Positions 7,663-17,399 of a DNA stretch of 21,573 nt are shown in pieces. The position numbers and the translations under genes are program-made. The notes under the pieces were generated by a model that was not told the DNA's origin, ran no database searches, and saw only the letters and a program-made list of their open reading frames with translations. The DNA comes from Intoshia linei (taxonomy: Eukaryota > Orthonectida > Rhopaluridae): the NCBI GenBank assembly GCA_001642005.1, contig LWCA01000636.1, forward strand, positions 1 through 21,573, in the 5' to 3' direction. Position 1 is the first letter of the stretch. The number at the start of each line of letters is the position of its first letter.

Positions 7663-10600
7663 ATGGATATTTTGGAAAAATTATCAAATTCTGCTCGAAA
7701 ACTTAAAATGTTGAATACGGTGGATCTATTAAAATCAAATACTGAATATTCCAAATTTTATGAATCCTTGTCAAAAAATTTAGAATATGCTGAAAATTTA
7801 TTAAATACTTATGAAATGGAAATGAAATCAAACCAGGATTTACTGGATGATAAAATTGAAAGATTGAAAAAGTATACTTGTTACGTTAGTAATAATGTCG
7901 ATTTTCAAAAGACACGTAATGCTAGTGAAACAATTGACGTTCCGTCAAAGTCTTTAAAGTATTTTAAAATTATTTTTAATTTATTTTTTGATTTTATACA
8001 TGTAAATATTTTTAGAAACACTTTTTCAATTAAAATTCTCAATGAAAATTTAAAAAAAAATTCACAACAAAATGTCAATCAAAATATTAGACCAAAAGTT
8101 TCCACAAAAATTGAAACATTTCGTCTACTTTTACAGTCTGATTTAGATTTAGTACCAAAGTAATATATTTATTTCGATAAATTGTCTTGATTTGGATAAT
8201 GGAAATTTATTTTTACTGGTTTGAGGTTAAATTACACTGTTGTTAAATTGAGAACGAAACTTATTGAGATAAGTTAATTTAATATTTTTAAGTTTTAATT
8301 GACATTTTTAATTAATTATGTAGATTATAATCTGCAAGATATTGAGTGATAAAATTTAAAATACGTTTTTGATCAATAAGATTTAAATTTATGATAAACA
8401 GTCATTATAAATGGTTAGACGAACATGCTATTTTGTTTATAGTTTGGGATTTTCATCTTGAGATCGATGATAAAATTTTTCATTTTTTAAATGTTTTTAA
8501 GATAAATCTATATGAAAATCGTGTACTTTTACTCGAAATTTTTCCACAAAAATAGAGTAAAGTGTATTTGTAAGGCGATAGAAGTTGTTGCTCATAACAT
8601 TTGGTAAAATCGGATTTTTCAATAAAATATTGGAAAAAGGGGATATTTCCCTTAAGCGTCGTTAAAATTGGATTTTTATTTTGGGGTTGGAATAAGAGGT
8701 TTTTCTTATAAGATTTGATAAAATCGTGTTTTTCAAAAAAATATTGGAAAAAGAAGATTTTTCTCTTGATGTTTAAAATGGTCATTTTTTATTAAATTCT
8801 ATTAATGGTGGGAAATTTGAAATAATAGTGTACCGATCGTCTGGACTTTGGGATAAATTCCCAACATCTGGCAAATCTGTAATAATTTATTACAATTAAA
8901 AATTCTCCTATAAAAATTAACAAAAGTTGATAAAATGTTTGCATATTTTATTTAAATCACACGGACTCAGGAATATAGTTTTATACCACCAAGGGGTCCA
9001 GGGACTATCATCAACAATCACTGCATTAATGATTAATGTGCATAGTTTATCTGGAAATAAACGCTAAAAAATCACCCATACTGTTTTTATTTTCAATTTA
9101 CATGTACATTTAATTTAGATATATGAAGAATCGATTGACTTTAAATAATATTAATCCAATTATAGTTGAATTGAACAGTATTTTGGAAGAAAAATACAAA
9201 CTAATATTCAAATTTAAATCTAAATCTAAATCGTTCAATCCTAGATCTTTGACTTTGGTCAAAAAGTACCTATCAGAGAGTGATGAAAACACAAAACGTA
9301 ATACATTATATTATATGAGGCTCTCATTACAATGTTTCCCGACCTTTTTTATGCCGGACCCACATCAAAATATTTTAATATATAAAAAAAATAGATTTAA
9401 AGTTTTATAAAATAACTAGGTTGACTGTTATGTACTACGTACAAACAGCACTTAGCTCTGAAATTTGGTATTTATATCAACTGGAATAAGCTTTATCAGA
9501 ATAATTATTTTTTTCAATTTTCGGACCGTTAAATATTCAAATTTTTTGTTTTAATAAAATATATGAATACTAAAATGCTTTTTTTACCATAAGGCGTCAC
9601 ATATTCAGATTAATTTTTTTAAATTCTAGGGCTCTTTCATTAAAAAAAGGGTTCTTTGTAGTTTTGGCTTTGATTTTTTTAAATTCTCGAACTCGCTTGA
9701 TTTTCAAAAAAAGGACAATTTGGCTGTTTGACCCGTAAGATGTGAGTTTGGGAGGTTGAAATTTATCTTACGTCCGGAATAAACTGTAATAGAAATGTGG
9801 ACTTTATAAAATTCTAAGATTGGTAGTTATTGAAATAAACGATAACACAAACAAACAAATCATTATGTAAGTAATGATATTTCTGCCTAGTTATTTCGGT
9901 AACTACGCATTACTAATACAGTGGATAAAAAGTCAGGAACGGAATCAAACGCTTGTTTTGTATATAAATCACAGACGGATATAAGGGATAAAAATCCGCC
10001 TATAGTGGACAGGCAATTTGTTTTTTAAAATGAATATTCAAATTTTTTGTAGAAAATGATTTTTAAAACCTTAACATTTCGACTAATTGTTTTAATAATA
10101 AAGTTTAACCTCCAAAATGGCGTTAAAAAGAAAATCACTAAAATTAGAAGAAAAAATAATTATTTTGGACAAAATTTATTCTTACAACGGTACCAAATCT
10201 TATCGAGAATTATCGAATATCTTATCAGTTCCAAAATTTAAAATCAATTTTCAAAAAAAATCTTAAAAACCTCCCTTGAAAGTTTGGTTTAAAAAAAATC
10301 TTAAAAAACCCCCTTAAAATTTTGGTTTAAAAAAATTACTAAAACCCAAAATTAAACTAAAATATAAATGAAAGTTTTACCCATTCTACGACTTGCTTAT
10401 ATAATAATAAGAGCTCGGTTATAAGGGACAAATTTCTTGGTCCCGATGCGTCTCTTATAAGCGGATTCCACTGTATCTATAATTTTTTAAATAATTTATT
10501 TATTACACCCCTCTTCAATTTCTGAAGAATATTAGTTAGATCGTCTTCAAAAAGATAAAAATTATGTTCTGTGTAATCAAATAAAATATTATTAATTAAT

Positions 10601-11642
10601 GAATATATTTATTACATTGTATTTGAGAAAACTGCCAGTATCTACCACTGCACTTATATCAATTAACAATTAGGTAGTTACAATTATATTTTATCTATCA
10701 CAATTTTTTAGGGTTATAAGTAGGGCGAACTCTTTTTAGTCCATAAAAAAAATTTAATTTACAATTCGAATTTATTTAACTTTTAGAAAAAAAGATTTGC
10801 CTAATGTTGTTTTTTCGGTAAAATTTTTTCTGAATAATGAACCATTATCAATGGTGAAATCTCTCATTTGTTATAATAATAGTTCTTTTGTTAAACAATC
10901 GGTAGTGTTGACTTAATTCTGTAAATCTAAGTGAAGCTACTAACAATAAATTTTGAAATACAAACTGCAAAACTATGATTTAATTAATTATAATTATTTA
11001 ATTTTTATGTATTTTTGATAATATCATGAGAAAAATTTCTTTGTTTTGTGATTAAAATTTTTAAAGCGTTTTAGTTTTGATATTTATTTTAATTCCAGAA
11101 TTCTTAGTTTTTTTATTTTTTAAAATTAGGGTTTGTAACCCTGAAGGTATCTATTTATGGGAATGAAAATGGCGGTACTGTATCAGTCTTCAATAATTTT
11201 ATTTTTTTTAATTCTGGGACTTTTTTTAAATTTTTCAGTATCGTTACATTTCATTATTAAATTATTAGTCAGTGTCTGAAATAATGGACCAAAGTTTTGC
11301 AATTTAATATTATGTTATATTAATTTTAATGTTATAATTAGAATTACCGACATAGCCTAATTAATAGGTGATATATTAGTGCCTAATACATTTAATGATA
11401 CTTATATATATTCATTATAAGAAATCTTCTAATTTTTAATTAAAATAATTAGTTTATCTAACTGTAACTATACAATTTGACTCAATTTTTTAGATAACTT
11501 TTTCATTTCTGACAACGATTTAAAGGACAATACCAGACTACCGAACAAACGAAGACTTAATATTATTTTTATTATCCTACGTCATTTGCAATTGATGAAT
11601 GAAATTAGAAGTAAAAAATTTAATAGATACTGTGTTTTGTAA
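7663..11642 (+). CDS. SKA1: SKA1, spindle and kinetochore-associated protein 1
   Basis: Model: join(7663-7958, 8016-8159, 9119-9297, 11494-11642), 255 residues, the same length as human SKA1 as I recall. SKA1 with SKA2 and SKA3 couples kinetochores to microtubules. The N-terminal half is helical and coiled-coil, with acidic/Leu-rich segments typical of SKA1. A short polar linker follows, then the winged-helix microtubule-binding domain: VPKYMKNRLT, with NINPIIVELNSILEEKYKLI (family MKSRLTYNQINDVIKEINKA). Exon 4 adds FFISDNDLKDN, ILRHLQLMNEIR and a final NRYCVL, matching the family end LTRYVIT. Introns are 57, 959 and 2196 bp. The first is a multiple of three and stays open if retained. The long ones carry repeats and a pogo-type transposon. 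Stopping at 8163 or 9410 would lose the C-terminal helices. Confidence 0.93.
8591..8879 (+). repeat. Family A element with tail, in SKA1 intron 2
   Basis: About two monomers (ATTTGGTAAAATCGGATTTT; GGGGTTGGAATAAGAGG; TTTTTCAAAAAAATATTGG) followed by a non-repeated tail. The tail begins around 8809 (GAAATAATAGTGTACC) and ends with AACATCTGGCAAATCTG. The same order of monomers then tail occurs at 15541-16347, so this is a defined element, not random A+T-rich sequence. Confidence 0.75.
9415..9460 (+). repeat. Family C motif in SKA1 intron 3
   Basis: ACTAGGTTGACTGTTATG followed by TACTACGTACAAACAGCAC and TTAGCTCTG. Almost identical to 4016-4061 in the CTNS intron, in the same orientation. Sequence after CTCTG diverges, so a conserved terminus is possible. 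Confidence 0.7.
9600..9790 (-). repeat. Family B unit, reversed, in SKA1 intron 3
   Basis: On the minus strand this reads GTAAGATAAATTTCAA, CACATCTTACGGGTCAAAC, then CCTTTTTTTGAAAATCAAG. It matches the family B unit at about 17940-18030 closely, showing that family B is dispersed and inserts in either orientation. Confidence 0.7.
9919..10473 (+). mobile_element. Pogo/Tigger-type element, internally deleted
   Basis: A 555-bp element whose left end begins CAGTGGATAAAAAGTC and whose right end, read inward on the minus strand, begins CAGTGGAATCCGCTTATAAG. TA dinucleotides flank both ends (9917-9918 and 10474-10475), as expected for the Tc1/mariner/pogo superfamily. Terminal CAGTGG and the DNA-binding coding remnant inside fit Tigger. 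The catalytic part of the transposase is missing, so it is non-autonomous. It sits in SKA1 intron 3. Confidence 0.8.
10117..10266 (+). pseudogene. Tigger/CENP-B transposase N-terminal remnant
   Basis: A 49-codon frame starting MALKRKSLKLEEKIIILDKI. This is the start of the N-terminal helix-turn-helix of pogo/Tigger transposases and CENP-B-like proteins. A second conserved segment, SYRELSNILSVP, fits the recognition-helix region. Homology ends at about residue 39, where the internal deletion joins unrelated A-rich sequence. No catalytic residues remain, so it is not a working transposase. Confidence 0.75.
10476..11493. other. Remainder of SKA1 intron 3
   Basis: About 1 kb of A+T-rich intron after the Tigger element. 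I see no gene, exon or clear repeat copy. The 3' acceptor is a TTTTTTAG ending at 11493. The open frame starting at 11599 overlaps SKA1 exon 4 out of frame and is not a gene. Confidence 0.5.
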
Positions 11643-11998
11643 TATTAAACTACCAAATTTTGTATTAAATTATAAATTCGATACTTCAGTAAAAAATTTT
11701 ACAGCACTGATTTTAGGCGGGGTCTTGACTATGAACCCTGTAATATTTGATGGAACAATTTTAAAATTTTTATTTGATATATTTTTACCAACCTTGTAAG
11801 AAAATATACATTCAACAAATAGACTCATGCTGAATATATACAGTATAGGAAAAATTATTTATATATTTCATTAAATGCTTCAGCATATTATATATATACG
11901 TTTAAAAAGTTATAGAATATAATTGAATTACTAACATACATCTGTTAAAAGTATGAAATAAATATTCAACAAATTGTCTTATCAGTAAGTATGAGTAC

Positions 11999-12048
11999 AT
12001 GCGCATTAAAATATTAATCGTATTATTGTAATAATACTTAATGCGCAT
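11999..12048. repeat. Hairpin in the 5' part of the Tc1 element
   Basis: ATGCGCATTAA and its complement TTAATGCGCAT form perfect 11-bp arms about 28 bp apart. It lies between the left terminal repeat and the transposase start. It could be a subterminal transposase-binding structure or the trace of a nested insertion. Confidence 0.55.
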
Positions 12049-12158
12049 TTTTTCTAGTTCATTTTATAATTATACTAAAATGACCTAATATTAAAAGATA
12101 ACTAACGCATTTTAAATTTAATATCACTCATTACGACATAAAAATATTTAATTTTATT

Positions 12159-13215
12159 ATGGGGAAAAAAGCAGATATATTGCCCGAAACCAAAATTCAC
12201 ATAATTTCTAGCGGCTGTTTGTAGTGTTTCTGAGTCGACAGTGTCAGAATTAAAAAAAACTCAAAATTCATATTTTGAGTCTAATAGAACAAAAAAATGT
12301 GGGCCTAAAAGGATAACCAACCAGAGAACAGATAGAAAAATAGTACGAATGTAATTAAAAAATCGTTCTATGACTAGTTCTGCAATATCCTGCAATTTAC
12401 AAAGCAAATCAATTTATTTATGAAGAAAAACAATAAACAACAGATTGCTAGAGGTCGGTTTAAGATCATATGCAAGACGAAAAAACCCTTATTAACAAAA
12501 AAGATGCAATTGACAAGGTTAAATTGGGCCAATTAGCATAAAAATTGGAATACAGACAGCTGAAGTAAGGTAAATGATAAAAATAATGTATATATTTATT
12601 ATTACTGTATATAATAATTTTTTTATTGTATTAGATATATGTACTAATTTTGTAATTTTCTCTGACGAATCAATGGATAATCGATACAGAAAAGTTTGTA
12701 GAAGATCAACAGAGGCATTTCGAGCAGATTGTATGGCACGAACGGTAAAATTTCCTACCAAAATAATGGTTTGGGGAGCAATTTCTGTATCCGGGCCCTG
12801 TCCCATTTTTGTTATTGAGGGTATAATGAATCAATAAAAATATATTGACATTCTCAAAAGTTTTTTGAACGACCGTCCAGGTTGGTTCAATAAAAATAGT
12901 CACATTTTCCAACAAGATTTGGCTCCCTGTCACACTGCACGGTCGGTTAAATCTTTTTTTGATTCCAACCAATGGAAAGTATTACCCTGGCCCAGTAATT
13001 CTGCAGATATGAATCCCATTGAAAACGTTTGGAAGGTATTAAAGGATGAAGTACATCAAGTTCATATTTCGTCAAAACAAGAATTAATTGACCGGACAGT
13101 ATGGGTTTGGAATAATTTTGACAAAATTCAAGTATTATGCAAAAACTTAATAATTGGAATGCCAAGATGAATTCTTGATTGTATTGGCGGAAAAGGTGGA
13201 ATTACAAAATACTAA
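12159..13215 (+). pseudogene. Tc1-family DD34E transposase, inactivated
   Basis: The start MGKKADILPETKIHIIS is typical of a Tc1-like N-terminal HTH. The catalytic domain is recognisable: first aspartate in VIFSDES, then MVWGAIS, second aspartate in FQQDLAPCHTAR, and glutamate in SADMNPIENVW. The last two are separated by 34 residues, which defines DD34E. The end, ILDCIGGKGGITKY, is a standard Tc1 terminus. Damage: a stop and frame slip near 12222, further stops between 12350 and 12565, TAA at 12835 where a CAA is expected, and TGA at 13168 where a CGA is expected. A 65-bp insert at 12570-12634 looks like an intron (AAG/GTAAAT ... TATTAG), which would be unusual for Tc1. Confidence 0.85.
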
Positions 13216-13317
13216 TGTTATTTTTATTATTATATTTTAATTTATTTGTGATTTTTATTATTTTAAATACTAATAATTAATATTTTATGAGAATTTATAA
13301 TAATTTTTCCAATACTG

Positions 13318-13657
13318 TATATCCAAAAATCCTTAAAAAAAATAAACCAAAAAATCAAGTCGTGTCTAATAATAATCTCGTATTCTATTACCACTACACA
13401 ATTTAAGTACATTAGAGTTTTATAATTATGACAATTATCTTAAAATCAACCATATACTTTTTTACTATGCATGGATTTTAAATAAATGTCAATATCATGA
13501 ATATCTTGTAATTTCTGTATTGATAAGATAAAATCAAAATAAATCTTATTTTTGAATAAAAATGATATTATCAACGGATTGAAACATATGGTAGATAAAA
13601 TTTAAATTTGACTAAAAACACATGGGGAAAACGGCTTATAAAAAGTGCACCAGCTAA
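13318..13657. other. Sequence upstream of the bHLH gene
   Basis: About 340 bp of A+T-rich sequence. An ATG at 13622 is in frame with the bHLH but meets TAA at 13655-13657 after 11 codons. No upstream exon with a matching phase could be found. The TAA is next to a run of seven A bases. Confidence 0.45.
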
Positions 13658-13893
13658 AAAAATTTGAAACGTCAATCTCGGATAGAAAGTAACAAACGTG
13701 AACGAGAAAGAATGCACCTATTGAACGATGCATTTGAAGGCAACTCAATGTTATAAAAAAGTATAATATATGTTTAGATTTACGTAGCACAATACCGTGT
13801 GGAATATCGAGTCCGAAATTGACAAAACTTGAAACTCTAAATCTAGCCAAACACTACATTTTAATTTTATCAACAATTATCCGCAACAGCTAA
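13658..13893 (+). CDS. BHLHA15: bHLH transcription factor, MIST1/dimmed type
   Basis: Supported segments: join(13658-13739, 13778-13893), 65 residues of open sequence. The basic region RIESNKRERERMH is nearly that of MIST1/dimmed (RRIESNERERQRMH). Helix 1 is LLNDAFEDLRSTIP, the loop CGISSP, and helix 2 KLTKLETLNLAKHYILILS. The motif KLxKxETLxLAKxYI is a family hallmark. These proteins bind E-boxes and drive secretory-cell programmes in other animals. The 38-bp intron (13740-13777) has a GC donor (AAG/GCAACT) and an AG acceptor. No GT donor gives this reading. The start is unresolved: the in-frame ATG at 13622 is separated from the domain by TAA at 13655. The protein stops soon after helix 2. 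It may be a relic, a gene with an undetected 5' exon, or carry a sequence error in the adjacent A-run. Confidence 0.78.
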
Positions 13894-13935
13894 ATTCATT
13901 TTGAACAAACGGACACTGTCAATTGAATAATTTAA

Positions 13936-16900
13936 TTAAATTTTTTTTAAAATTATGATTAAAATTATCATAAAAACAATATATGATAATGAAAACGTAA
14001 AACTCATGAATGTAGGTATTTTTATTGGTTCAATGTGATTCTTGATAAAGTTTGGAAGGGTTTTCAAAATGTATGCACAAGTGAAATTTCCAATTCTATT
14101 TTTTGAATTATCCGCATAACAATATTTTTGATAGTATTCTGCATTATAAATTTTTTCATAGCCGTAACTGTCTATTGATGTGTCTTTCAAACCGAGACAA
14201 ACAGTTATTGTCGGAGTAGTAGAATTTGCAATGTTGGGTTTTGAACACGTACCATTGTTGTATTTGTACCCTAAAGCACACTTGTAATCTGTAGCATGAC
14301 ATTGACAAAGTACGTTTCGTTTTGTTTTTAATTTATCTACATCTACGAGACATAATTTTCCTTCATTAACGGTTTCATTTTTTGTGTAATATTTATACCC
14401 ATCCCCGCAAATTGCAGTGTAATCTTTTTTACTTATCTTACAGTCACGTAATGAATTGTCAATTTTGTATTTTAAAATTTTTAGATTGTTTTCATCGATT
14501 GAGTATATGGTGAAATCATTTGTCATGAATAATTTTAAAATATTTGCTTCGACTAATGATATGAATTTTGAGGCATTCAGAACGTTGAACCAAGATCTTG
14601 CTCCATTTAAAGAAAAAATCATATTTTTAGTATTGTAGGCCAGTAATATAGCGTATTTATAATTTTTTAGGTAAAATGTTTCAATTATTTCAAATTTCAG
14701 TTTGGAGAAAGTTTGGCCCCCGTTAAAACTTTGATACATGTATTTATGGTAGGGAAATGTTTTGAATACTGTAGTTAAACTAAATTCACCGTAATGGCTA
14801 ATTGTACAATTACATGTGGTTTCATCTGGTAGTATCACTTTGTTCCAGCTATCACTGTTATCCCGGGAGAGGTAAATATCGCATCCATAGAGTAGTAGTA
14901 GATATGATGTTACTGACTCTTTAAAGTAGTTTAGTCTTTTTATACCTTCAACGTCTTGTACTGGTAAATTCATCAATTCGTATCTTTCAAGACTAGAGTC
15001 ACTTATCAGGATATATTTTGTACTGATAAATCGTTTTGAAATCTTGTTTATGTATTTTCTAATGAAAGGTTTACTGTAATCCTAAATTAAAATTAATAAC
15101 AAAATTTTATTTTATGTGTGGATCAATGTGACATCGTTCCAAATTTGGTACGTCTTAGTGCAGGGTTTATCAACCTTTTCGGAGCCCTTATTCCCATTAA
15201 TATTTTATTGATTCAAATAATGAAAAATATTCAAATAAGCCGAGTCGATTCAGCCGACCCTACTAAGCTTGAAGCTACCGAAAATGAAAAATAATTTTTT
15301 TATAATTTTGTATTAATAATTAACGGAATAGTAGCACTTTAGAAACATATTTCAGATGAATTTTACCAATATTGCAAAGCATTATAATAAATATAAAAAT
15401 GATACTAACAAAGTTGGTATTTTGAACTTCGTTGTTGTAATTATAGACTTTAATTTTTTTAAAATGGTTATTGAAATATATGAAAAAAACTAGAAGAAAC
15501 CAATTATATAGATTTCCACCCATCTTTCTTTATTGGACATGTGTAGACATTCATTTTTTATTTTGGATTGGAATAAGAAGTTTTTTTCTAATAAGATTTG
15601 GTAAAATCTGAGTTTTTCAAAAAAATTTTGGAAAAAAAGAATTTTGACCGTAAGGGTTGGTAAAATTGCATTTTTTAATTTGGGTTGGAATAAGTTTTTT
15701 TATCATAAAATTTGTTATAATCTGATTTTTCCTTTAACCCTTTCACTGTGTATTCTATACTATACACAGCAATTTCACTTCACTCTGATTTTTCAAAAAA
15801 ATTTTGGAAATAGAGGATTTTTGTCTTAAGGATTGGTAAAATTGAATTTTTTATTTTGTGGTTGGAATAAAAAGTTGTTTCCTAATAAGATTTGGTAAAA
15901 TATTATTTTTCAAAAAAATTTTGGAAATAGGGGATTTTTCCCTTAAGTGTTGGTAAAATTGCATTTTTTATTTTGGGATTGGAATAAGAAGTTTTTCTCT
16001 CATAAGATTTTTCCCGTAAGGATTGGTAAAATTGCTTTTTTTATTTTGTTATTGGAATAAGAAGTTTTTTTCTAATAAGATTTGGTAAAATCTGATTTTT
16101 CAAAAAAATTTTGGATAAAGGGGATTTTTATATTGGGGTTGGATTAAATGGACTTTTATCATAATGTTTGGTATAATCTGATTTTTTCAAAAAATATTAT
16201 AAAAAGGAGATTTTCCCTAAGAGTTTGAAATTGTATTTTTTAATAAATTTTATTAAAATTAATACCGGAATAAAAGTAGGATTTTTGAAATAATAATGTA
16301 ACCGTTGTTTAGGTTTTGGGATAAAATATCGACATCTGGCAACTCTGATTAAAACAAATTTCAGACGTGTGGTGAATCACCACTGGTGATAGTACATAAA
16401 ATTGCAGTAGAATTGCGAAAGGATTAAAAAGTGAATATATACCTCGACCAGTAATACATTTAAATTTTGTAGTGGTAAAACGTTTGTAATTTTAATTTCT
16501 TTGGTACTAAAATTCGGTAAAACATTGTGATGCATGTGAATAAATGAAATTGTTTGTAAATCAGTAGACACATATTTAGTTTGGTCGTTTTTAATAATAA
16601 TCAATACATTAGAGAAGAAAAAATGTTTGACATTTTTGGTTATGAAAATTATTTTCATGGTCAACACATCAAGTTTATACAGACTCCCTTGACTTAAAAT
16701 TACAACATTATAACCTTGAGCATATACGACCTTATTGATTATTAGATTAGATGACATTGTAATGTTGTCATGTCTAATGAGAAATATTCTGCTTGTACTA
16801 TATAATATTAAAATGTCCAAACTTTTTGAAACAGGTACAGTTCCATAAGCATACATGACTTCATTCAATCCAGTGATAAATGCTTTTGTTGATCCATTGT

Positions 16901-17219
16901 ATAGATATGCAATGACATGGACATTAAAATCACCTTCAGTAATAAACATGTAATAATTTTTTTTGTCATGGTTTATATTCGTTCGGTTACCAAGTTTTAC
17001 ATCTACAATTTTTTCAAATTTGGCGTTTGAAGATGTGTATATGTAAGCTTCAAGGTTTTTTTCGTTTTTGACAATGTAGCAATTTCCAAAATTTAAAATT
17101 GTATAATTTGGCAGTTGGGTCAATGGTTTAATTTTGTCATATCTTAATTGGATTTTGGGTGTTACAATACAAATGAGAAAAAATAATAGATAAATGTTAA
17201 AAAACATTTTGAAAGTCAC
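13936..17219 (-). CDS. Sortilin-type VPS10-domain receptor
   Basis: Model: complement(join(13936-15081, 16443-17219)), 640 residues, phase 0 junction. VPS10 receptors bind cargo in the lumen and sort it between Golgi, surface and endosomes. Visible features: a signal peptide (residues about 4-20); a divergent beta-propeller with Asp-box-like motifs LSRDNSDSW (330-338), QSFNGGQTF (376-384) and FSLNGARSW (415-423); then the 10CC module with exactly ten cysteines (473, 484, 503, 518, 520, 527, 538, 554, 580, 594), including CQCHATDYKCALGYKYNNGTC, which matches sortilin's [23 protein letters not shown]. One membrane helix spans about 615-637. The cytosolic end is only LKKI, so the sorting tail is missing. 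Shorter than sortilin (about 830 residues). Its 1361-bp intron carries a family A array. The stop lies 42 bp from that of the convergent bHLH gene. Confidence 0.9.
15159..15195 (+). repeat. Possible hAT-like element end, in VPS10 intron
   Basis: CAGGGTTTATCAACCTTTTC followed by GGAGCCC resembles the CAGnGGTTCTCAACCTTTTTCGG ends of hAT-type non-autonomous elements common in animals. A related start occurs at 21029. No opposite end was identified, so the call is tentative. Confidence 0.35.
15541..16347 (+). repeat. Family A array and tail, in the VPS10 receptor intron
   Basis: About six tandem monomers of roughly 115 bp, some truncated. Each follows the order TTGGAATAAGAAGTTTTTT, CTAATAAGATTTGGTAAAAT, CTGATTTTTCAAAAAAATTT, GGGGATTTTTCCCTTAAG, then GGTTGGTAAAATTGCATTTT. 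From about 16278 the monomers give way to a tail (GAAATAATAATGTAACC ... GACATCTGGCAACTCTG) also present at 8809-8879. Orientation is antisense to the host gene. It is the longest copy in the window. Confidence 0.85.
15721..15794. mobile_element. Small insertion with duplicated target in array
   Basis: One family A monomer is split by about 52 bp (15732-15783) flanked by direct copies of TCTGATTTTTC. The insert starts CTTTAACCCTTTCACTGTG and contains an 8-bp-arm hairpin, CTGTGTAT ... ATACACAG (15746-15769). TTAACCCTTT resembles a piggyBac-type end, but the duplication is 11 bp rather than TTAA, so the family is unassigned. Confidence 0.5.
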
Positions 17220-17399
17220 TGTTTATTTGTATTACAATGTTTAGATAGTTAATAAATAACAAAATATAGTTTTTATTCTTACACTATTACTATTTACCAA
17301 ATCCTTGCTTATATTTATATAAGTTGATAAATTTAATTAAAAATGGGTAATTAAAATGTAAGTATTTGTTTGTTTCAGTTTATTTAAGTCGTGTTTTAA

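Larger units (their letters stand above)
11841..13317 (+). mobile_element. Tc1-type transposon with both ends, decayed
   Basis: A 1477-bp element. The left end CAGTATAGGAAAAATTATT and the right end (minus strand) CAGTATTGGAAAAATTATT are near-identical terminal inverted repeats. Both are flanked by TA (11839-11840, 13318-13319), the Tc1/mariner target duplication. The size is normal for Tc1. The single coding region inside is disrupted, so the copy is inactive unless supplied with transposase. It lies between SKA1 and the bHLH gene. Confidence 0.88.

Noticed and set aside
8160-8163. SKA1 stopping at 8163
   Set aside because: The stop lies inside the GT donor. Joining to 9119 gives VPKYMKNRLT, matching the SKA1 domain.
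9298-9410. Coding extension of SKA1 exon 3 to the TAA at 9410
   Set aside because: The residues after 9297 fit SKA1 weakly; exon 4 at 11494 fits clearly and in phase.
10056-10241. 61-codon frame starting MIFKTLTF
   Set aside because: It is out of frame with the recognisable Tigger HTH starting at 10117 and is a shadow.
11599-11799. 66-codon open frame
   Set aside because: It overlaps SKA1 exon 4 in another frame and has no family similarity.
12519-13165. Minus-strand frames across the Tc1 element
   Set aside because: They are complements of the transposase coding sequence, with no similarity of their own.
13645-13685. 41-bp GT-AG intron removing the stop before the bHLH
   Set aside because: The phases do not match: the join gives AAA AAG TAA. 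It would also delete RIE, which matches MIST1.
15320-15523. Minus-strand 67-codon frame in the VPS10 intron
   Set aside because: Low-complexity hydrophobic composition and no Asp-box or cysteine pattern; the 260/259 exon junction is phase-consistent without it.
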